In this document: piece after piece, positions 9,901 to 14,738 of the stretch
How the letters are laid out: each line of letters begins with the position of its first letter
How positions within the stretch are numbered: position 1 is the stretch's first letter
Origin: Acanthaster planci
Taxonomy: Eukaryota; Echinodermata; Asteroidea; Valvatida; Acanthasteridae
Assembly: GCF_001949145.1 (NCBI RefSeq)
Contig: NW_019091463.1
Span: 352,191 to 366,928, forward strand
DNA length: 14,738 nucleotides
Direction of reading: 5' to 3'
Notes under the pieces: model-generated
What the model was told of the DNA's origin: nothing
Databases searched by the model: none
What the model saw: the letters and a program-made list of their open reading frames with translations, nothing else
Made by a program: the position numbers and the translations under genes

Positions 9901-12900
9901 TGGGGCACATCGGACACGAACCAAGTTTCGCAAACTTCGTAGTCATCCTTGGGAGAACTTAGCGAAATAAGATCAGTTTATTAGTTACAACGCAGTCATG
10001 TAAGGTGCTAAACATCAATAAATATCAAATTAATGTGAAGTGTCGTACGATTCGTGCGAATATGTACTTTACACATTCGGCTTCGGGGGATGGGTGGATG
10101 CAGAATCAAATTTTCGAAGACTGGGTAGGCCTATGGGGGAACCAAACTGTTTTCGAGCTTCAAATCCATCACCACGCTTTAAAAAAAACACACAAAAAAA
10201 AACACGCGTGAAAAATCAATTTTAATATCATGAGTACAGAGGCCTGATTGATATCACGCGTATGTGTGTAGCATTGATCGATCAGCACAGGTGAAGAAAA
10301 AGGAAAGTAACTGTCGGTGCGATTTGATATGTATCAGGGATATTTCGAAAATTCAAAGTTTTCTCTCTTAATCTCTTAACGCAGGTGTCGTTGCACCACA
10401 TTCCATTTTGGGATTCAAATAATTATTCAAATATTCTTTATTCCTAAAACAGGGAGATGATGACGTATACATGTGTAGCGTAAACGAGACCGGCACGGGG
10501 TCCAAGTTTGAGCATCGCTTCAACAGGGGAAGGGCCAACATTGCAGGCAGTGGGGTAAGTTGCATTTGACGGGGGAGGGCGAAGCGACCAATACACCCAG
10601 TATGAATGTATAATGAACCGACTTCCCAGCACCCGATATTTCAATGGTTACTACGCACGTCATAATGCCCCCCATTCTGCAAATCATACTGTCTGGACAC
10701 AACAGCCTCCTTATAAGCAACAGCCAGACTGTGGCTTTGGCGGAGGTACTGGATCATTTTGGTTTCCATTCATCGAGTTCTGCCCTTGCTCAGAAGTGGA
10801 AGTAACAAATCTGCGGGTGTACCGTCCTCCATGATTCGATTAACTTCCACCATTATATAGAGGAAGGGATACTACTCTCTGCTTCCACAACGCAGGCCTG
10901 AGACGATGACCATGATTCGAGTAGCTTTCACGTTCGATAAGAGTCAACCTTATCCCCCACGGTCGCGTTTATTTGACACAGCCTACATGTACTTGGCCTA
11001 TGATAGGTTGTCTGAGGACATCTACATGATAACTTGAAGCGAACTGAATGCACCCTAGACTTGAATCAAGTCGGAGTTACGTTGCTCTTCCCTAGTCAGC
11101 CATCCCATCCCTTGTCGGCAGCTCGCATAACCTTATCATACGCCCTCATTACACAAGAGGGCGCGCCGTGCGAAGCAAGTAACGGCGCGCGGTCTTCATT
11201 ATGATGTGTATCCAAAGCATAAACGAAGACGTCACAGAGATCCCGTCTCGAGTTAAGACAAAGAAAACTGAGCAGAGAGGCTGCGTAGTGTATGTTGTCA
11301 GTTATCTACTAATCACAACCATGATCATTTCTCGGGCCACAGTCAGTGACTTGTTTCTGTGAAGGGCCAAAACGTCAGTGCTCGAACGTGATCGGCCGAA
11401 CGCATGCGCACAGATTGCATATGCAACGATTCAGTTAGTTAGGTTAGTAGTAGTTAGTTCGTGCACAAATTTTGTGAAAAAAATTGGCCCTTGAAAAAGG
11501 CGGTGAATATGAATGAAAACGTTCACTAGCCATGATTAAAGTCACTGGACGGAAGCTCCGGAACCGTCTACTGAGGACATCCTGACTTTCCTTGTCCTCA
11601 TTTCTCACCAAAGTCATCCACTCCTCAACAAAAAGTCCCAAAATAATGTGATGTCAATGGCTTTTCATCTAAATTTGAAAATCTTCCTACAGGTTGGCGT
11701 TGTGAACACTGAACTTACAACCAAAAATGGCGTGGTTAGCTGTCGATTTGAGCGGGACTTGAGTGTGACTAACAATGGCGTGACCTTCAACTTGACCACT
11801 GATTGGTACATGTTCTTCGGAAAAGGCCCTCTGGTTTCAGGTCGAGTATCTTTCAATAAACTATTTGAACTTTTGACAAGCGTGTTGCAATGAAAACTCT
11901 TGAGGTTTCACAGTAATCCAAACCGATAATAAATAAATGCCAGGGAAATAGTGGCATCTTTGTCAATCCCCCAATCTTTCTTTTATGAGTTGTTGTTGTT
12001 TCTCTCGAATTCTTTGATTTTGTTTTCGCCGTAACCGGTCTCAAATTGATTTATACAAAAAAATTTTCCTGCGACTACTCGGGATTGTCTCTTTTTAGAA
12101 TAACCTAATTCCTCTCGCTGTGGTCATTATCAGGTAATCCTGTGCAGCATGAAAAAATCCCCATGGTCACCAAACAGAAGGTTGACTTCTCGCTGCTCCC
12201 AATCATATCCACGGATGACCTGGAAGATCCCCACGTCGAAGACGATAATGGCGCCACTGCCCATCGAGCAGGTAGGAAACGGCGGCCCTCTATCTACCAC
12301 CTTCCTTCGGAGGGGAGGGGGGAGGTCATTTATTTATTGAATACCTTATTACGTGCACCGCGTCAGGAATTTTCCCCTGTTAGCCTTTCTCTTCCTTGCC
12401 GATGAGGGAGCCCTTAGAGTCAAAGCGCAAACGGGGGATTCTTGCTATTTGAGTGTTCCGTAGTATGTGGAATTGCCAAACACACATGGAGAGCTATTGA
12501 AAGGCTTATCCTGGCAAGGTTTCCATTTTATACGAAATTTTACAGTGTACAAGTCTAAGACCCGTTTTAGAGTCGCACCCAACAAAACAGAATTAAGAAT
12601 GACTCGGGTCGACCCAATTAAAGTTTGGTTTCAGACAGACAAACTTAATACATACATTTGTACTGGGTTCGGCCCATGAAGTCGCCCTGGTGTCGTTCCG
12701 AGCGCCTTCAAGTGTCGATCTGTCGCCTGTTAGCACGCCTGGTTGCTCCTAATTATTTCAGACGTCGAAGTTTTGCCGTATTTACTTCAATATTTGATTT
12801 TCATTTGGTTCGGTGCGACTGTGGAACGCCTGTCTGAAACGGGGGTAGTTTTGTTGGAGAGTACATGCACTTACAAGAAAACCCAAGAGGTGGTAACTAA

Positions 12901-13074
12901 CATTTTCAATAAATTCTTTTAAGTAACTACATATATATTGCCTTTCTTCATTAACTCATCTTAACTCCTGAACAAAGTGTTTTTAAATAACCATTTTCCT
13001 GTCTTGCATCGGCAACAGGTCTTCTGCTGGTGACGTGCAGCATCATGGCCATTCTGACTGGTACACAGATGTAG
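6725..13074 (+). CDS. DOMON-domain surface protein, FRRS1/FRRS1L-like, five coding exons, complete
   Basis: Exons 6725-6973, 10453-10554, 11693-11840, 12134-12271 and 13019-13074 join in frame (693 nt) to a 230-residue protein. Residues 1-24 are a signal peptide (core TILLILAMMLM, likely cut after CKA). Cys28, Cys34, Cys41 and Cys46 form an N-terminal Cys cluster. Residues about 47-180 form a DOMON domain: FEVVW, ATGWVAIAIT, DKKMGDDDVYMC, NGVVSCRFERDL and DWYMFFGKG are typical of the FRRS1 family. Met83 and His172 fall where cytochrome-type DOMON domains place heme ligands. Sequons are at N57, N94 and N150. An acidic linker (193-204) leads to a short hydrophobic tail (214-225) and TAG. There is no cytochrome b561 part, so electron transfer across a membrane is unlikely; FRRS1L or a GPI-anchored DOMON protein is the nearest architecture. 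Exact orthology is uncertain. Confidence 0.88.
7508..7745. repeat. Degenerate ~19-bp minisatellite, about 12 units
   Basis: A unit close to CGGTTTGACCAGCACTTAG repeats with substitutions and 1-4 bp length changes. The clearest units run from about 7590 to 7740: CGGTTTGGCCAGCGCGTAG, CGGTTTGACCAGCACTTAG, CGGTTTGGTTAGCACATTG. The GC-rich array explains the overlapping minus-strand frames, whose translations merely echo the repeat. Confidence 0.85.
9052..9073. repeat. 8-bp perfect hairpin
   Basis: AAACCTGC (9052-9059) pairs with GCAGGTTT (9066-9073) over a 6-nt loop, inside intron 1. No flanking miRNA-length stem was seen. Confidence 0.85.
10453..10554 (+). CDS. DOMON gene exon 2
   Basis: 102 nt, phase 0 at both ends; acceptor AAAACAG, donor GGG|GTAAGT (perfect consensus). 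It encodes residues 84-117, opening with GDDDVYMC, the conserved acidic turn that follows the Met in FRRS1-type DOMON domains, and including the N-E-T sequon. Confidence 0.92.
10555..11692 (+). other. DOMON gene intron 2
   Basis: This 1,138-bp intron contains a 9-bp GC-rich hairpin (11161-11190), a GACTTG/CAAGTC hairpin (about 11059-11073), and an NRF1-like palindrome (CGCATGCGCA, 11401-11410). CATGATTCGA occurs twice near 10831 and 10912. No exon was recognised in it. Confidence 0.75.
11161..11190. repeat. GC-rich 9-bp hairpin
   Basis: GCGCGCCGT (11161-11169) pairs perfectly with ACGGCGCGC (11182-11190) over a 12-nt loop. It stands out against the AT-leaning intron around it. Function unknown. 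Confidence 0.85.
11693..11840 (+). CDS. DOMON gene exon 3
   Basis: 148 nt, entry phase 0, exit phase 1; acceptor CTTCCTACAG, donor TCAG|GTCGAG. It encodes residues 118-166 and the first base of codon 167: VVNTELTTKNGVVSCRFERD, a Phe-Asn-Leu-Thr sequon and DWYMFFGKGPLVS, the later strands of the DOMON sandwich. Confidence 0.92.
12134..12271 (+). CDS. DOMON gene exon 4: end of DOMON and acidic linker
   Basis: 138 nt, phase 1 at both ends; acceptor CATTATCAG, donor GCAG|GTAGGA. It encodes GNPVQHEKIPMVTKQKVDF, where His172 sits at the position of the conserved DOMON His, then an acidic stretch (TDDLEDPHVEDDNGA) suited to a flexible stalk. Confidence 0.9.
12272..13018 (+). other. DOMON gene intron 4
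   Basis: 747-bp GT-AG intron. It holds a GGGTCGACCC palindrome (12606-12615) and nothing else recognised. The 293-bp intron 3 (11841-12133) is likewise featureless. Confidence 0.75.
13019..13074 (+). CDS. DOMON gene exon 5: hydrophobic C-terminal tail and stop
   Basis: The acceptor TTGCATCGGCAACAG follows a pyrimidine-rich tract. The exon enters in phase 1 and encodes GLLLVTCSIMAILTGTQM then TAG (13072-13074). With small residues just upstream (N-G-A-T-A) and a hydrophobic end without a basic cytosolic tail, it fits a GPI-attachment signal; a single membrane anchor is the alternative. Confidence 0.8.
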
Positions 13075-13634
13075 ACATGGGACATCGTCTGTGAACCGAT
13101 GCAAACTGATACGCGTACTCAGTGCAAGGTCCTCTACGAGCACGCGTTATTTTTGTACTTATTGGGATTTACTGTAATTTCTATTTCTATGCAGTCAGAC
13201 CACTGCGATCGGGAATGAGGAGTAATTGATAGGATTTTCATATAGTCATTCTTTAGAATAATTGGTGAGGAACAATCCTTTTGGATGATAGAAATTTGTA
13301 CAGAAAATCCGACACTGTGGTAAACAAAACGTACCTCAGATTCATCTGTCTCCGTGTTTAACATGATTATCAAAATTATTTTTCGGTATAGTTTGATTTA
13401 ATCAGTTATATATAATCAGTTATATTGACTCTCTCATCACAATTTTTCGCTTCATAATAATTTCAAGATACGAAATCGAGATTTCGATCATAAAAGTTCG
13501 GCATAGCTGCACTTATCACCTTAAGACTGCTAATTTGAGTGTAAAACTTCAGTCTCTCATTTTGACCATTTTAAAAATGTACACTAAGCATTACGTATTG
13601 GCTACTTTTATCATCAGCACATAATCAAAATGAC

Positions 13635-13640
13635 AATAAA
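13635..13640 (+). terminator. Candidate poly(A) signal for the DOMON gene
   Basis: This is the first AATAAA seen downstream of the stop codon and implies a 3' UTR of about 560-590 nt. The stretch 13075-13634 is AT-rich and shows no other gene. Confidence 0.45.
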
Positions 13641-13839
13641 ATTGCAGTAGTCGTAAAGAATTATTTTTGAGACGAAAGAACATCATTATATTAGCCTACT
13701 AAACAGACTTTTAAACTGATTTTTTTCCCGTGCTAAAGTACAGGCGTAATGCCCTGTATCAGCGCTATTCAGCCTTGGTGGTTCCGAAAACTTCCTCCTA
13801 GAAAACGTGTACAAAATTGCGAAGCTTGGCCCGCCTTGT

Positions 13840-13904
13840 CTAGTTCCTGAACCAGAAGATGAGCGAGATGGACAGACCAACGAACAGAGCCATCGCAAAG
13901 TGAA
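13840..13904 (-). CDS. Possible last exon of a third, minus-strand gene (membrane tail)
   Basis: On the minus strand a pyrimidine-rich tract ending CTCTGGTTTCAG is followed by an open stretch in phase 1 reading HFAMALFVGLSISLIFWFRN then TAG (13842-13840). The residues form one good transmembrane helix with a short basic end, the look of a C-terminal anchor exon. Earlier exons were not found before the right edge. The product is not recognised. Its architecture (short phase-1 exon, hydrophobic tail, stop) resembles the last exon of the DOMON gene, but that alone does not show kinship. Confidence 0.35.
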
Positions 13905-14061
13905 CTGAAACCAGAGAGCAAACCACACAAACAAGCGCTAAATGCTATAAATCAAGAAGTATCAAAATTTGTTGGTTTAATGGGGGCGCCCTTCAAGCCT
14001 ACCAGGAGTCGTGAATTCGGCAAGCCGTGACAAGTTCCAAGCGCAAGTTCAAGTTGGACAC

Positions 14062-14337
14062 ACAGGTCGAGTTCAGGCGACCTGTTCTTGACACAGGTTT
14101 CGCGTTCTTGCTCTCAAACGGCGGGAACATGACCCAAGAACACTGTTCTCGGAACAAGTTCACACACCACCTCCTTGTCGGGGTTTTACACGAACACACG
14201 GAAAAACTCGTGAGATTTGATTTTTGAAAAGCTGCAAAACTATTGAGATGGCTTACAAAACTGGAAACGGTCGTGACCGACCAACAAACATCAAATCGAG
14301 CTGTTCCTGAACATACGAGAACAAGTCGCCCGAACTC
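14062..14337. mobile_element. Possible small inverted-repeat (MITE-like) element
   Basis: GAGTTCAGGCGACCTGTTCTTG-like sequence at 14069-14090 recurs inverted at 14316-14337 with 19 of 22 positions matching. The left arm also holds an internal perfect hairpin (14062-14069 with 14078-14085), and AGAACA-C-TGTTCT lies at 14137-14149. Element ends and a target duplication could not be defined, so the call is tentative. The minus-strand frame covering it has no recognisable domain. Confidence 0.4.
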
Positions 14338-14445
14338 AACCCAAAGGTCTCCATTTGCAAAGGTGCTCGCTATCTTTTTGCGAGCCATTTTGTGTCCCCA
14401 GTGTGACTCTGGATTTGTGTAAGTGCAACACTAGACACTCGCGCC

Positions 14446-14457
14446 GGGGGGGGGGGG
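14446..14457. repeat. G12 homopolymer
   Basis: Twelve consecutive G residues in a GC-rich patch. The exact length is a common sequencing error site. The rest of 14338-14738 shows no gene. Confidence 0.9.
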
Positions 14458-14738
14458 CGAAAAACGTTTACTCTGCTGCCAACTTTAAATGACCGCGTGG
14501 TGCAAGAGTACACCACCGCCTTGATTGAGATGATACTTTTGCAAAACCGAGGGTTATAGTCTTGGAGTTGGTGCACTCAGCAGTTCTTGAGCCCTAAGGC
14601 CTGATCAGATGCAGACTTGCACCAAGATTAGGCAGAATTGCATGTTTGCAGTTACCCATACCAACATTTGTTTCGTAAAAGCACTGTTTATCTGGGGACA
14701 CACCATGTGCTTCACCGGTCTCGAGAAGAGACTAGTAT

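Larger units (their letters stand above)
6974..10452 (+). other. DOMON gene intron 1
   Basis: This 3,479-bp intron runs from GTAGGT to AAAACAG. It contains the 19-bp minisatellite (7508-7745), an 8-bp hairpin (9052-9073) and two TAGGCCTA octamers (8484, 10126). Open frames inside it, on either strand, lack conserved motifs. No nested gene was recognised. Confidence 0.75.

Noticed and set aside
12467-12679. 70-residue plus-strand frame in intron 4 of the DOMON gene
   Set aside because: Including it would break the phase-1 to phase-1 join of exons 4 and 5; no family is recognised.
14137-14149. Glucocorticoid/androgen-type response element (AGAACA...TGTTCT)
   Set aside because: The half-sites are separated by one base, not the three such receptors require.
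13999-14388. 129-residue minus-strand open frame
   Set aside because: It coincides with the inverted-repeat element, and its composition follows the TGTTCT/GAGTTC motifs rather than a protein family.

Overview
The window looks like nuclear DNA of a marine invertebrate animal, most likely a deuterostome such as an echinoderm, hemichordate or amphioxus. The reasons are short exons with GT-AG introns split by long, AT-leaning introns, an animal lysosomal sulfatase gene, a tRNA-derived SINE, and dispersed palindromes (ACATGT runs and TAGGCCTA). The species assignment is tentative. No bacterial operon, CRISPR array or complete autonomous transposon is visible.

Two genes can be assembled from spliced exons. 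On the minus strand, about 5200 down to 1639 and continuing off the left edge, lies the 5' part of an iduronate 2-sulfatase (IDS) gene. Exon 1 encodes a signal peptide (5133-5199), exon 2 carries the metal-binding Asp-Asp (2377-2513), and exon 3 carries the C-A-P-S-R formylglycine site (1639-1819). Together they give about 128 residues and contain six of the expected active-site residues. Exon 4 and later exons are not found and should lie left of the window.

On the plus strand, 6725-13074, lies a complete five-exon gene for a 230-residue secreted or surface protein. It has a signal peptide, one DOMON domain of the FRRS1/FRRS1L type, an acidic linker and a short hydrophobic C-terminus that looks like a GPI signal or tail anchor. 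It lacks the cytochrome b561 membrane core of full ferric-chelate reductases. The two start codons are about 1.5 kb apart and divergent. No shared function is implied beyond a possibly shared upstream region.

A possible last exon of a third gene, on the minus strand and encoding a membrane tail, sits at 13840-13904. Its other exons would be right of the window.

Repeats occupy much of the rest. IDS intron 1 holds a SINE (about 3288-3674) abutted head-to-head by a second, inverted tRNA-Thr-like head (about 3224-3297). A two-copy tandem duplication lies in IDS intron 3 (1214-1420). A degenerate ~19-bp minisatellite lies in intron 1 of the DOMON gene (7508-7745). A possible small inverted-repeat element lies at 14062-14337. 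The remaining open frames are short, lack recognisable homology, and mostly fall inside introns of the two genes.
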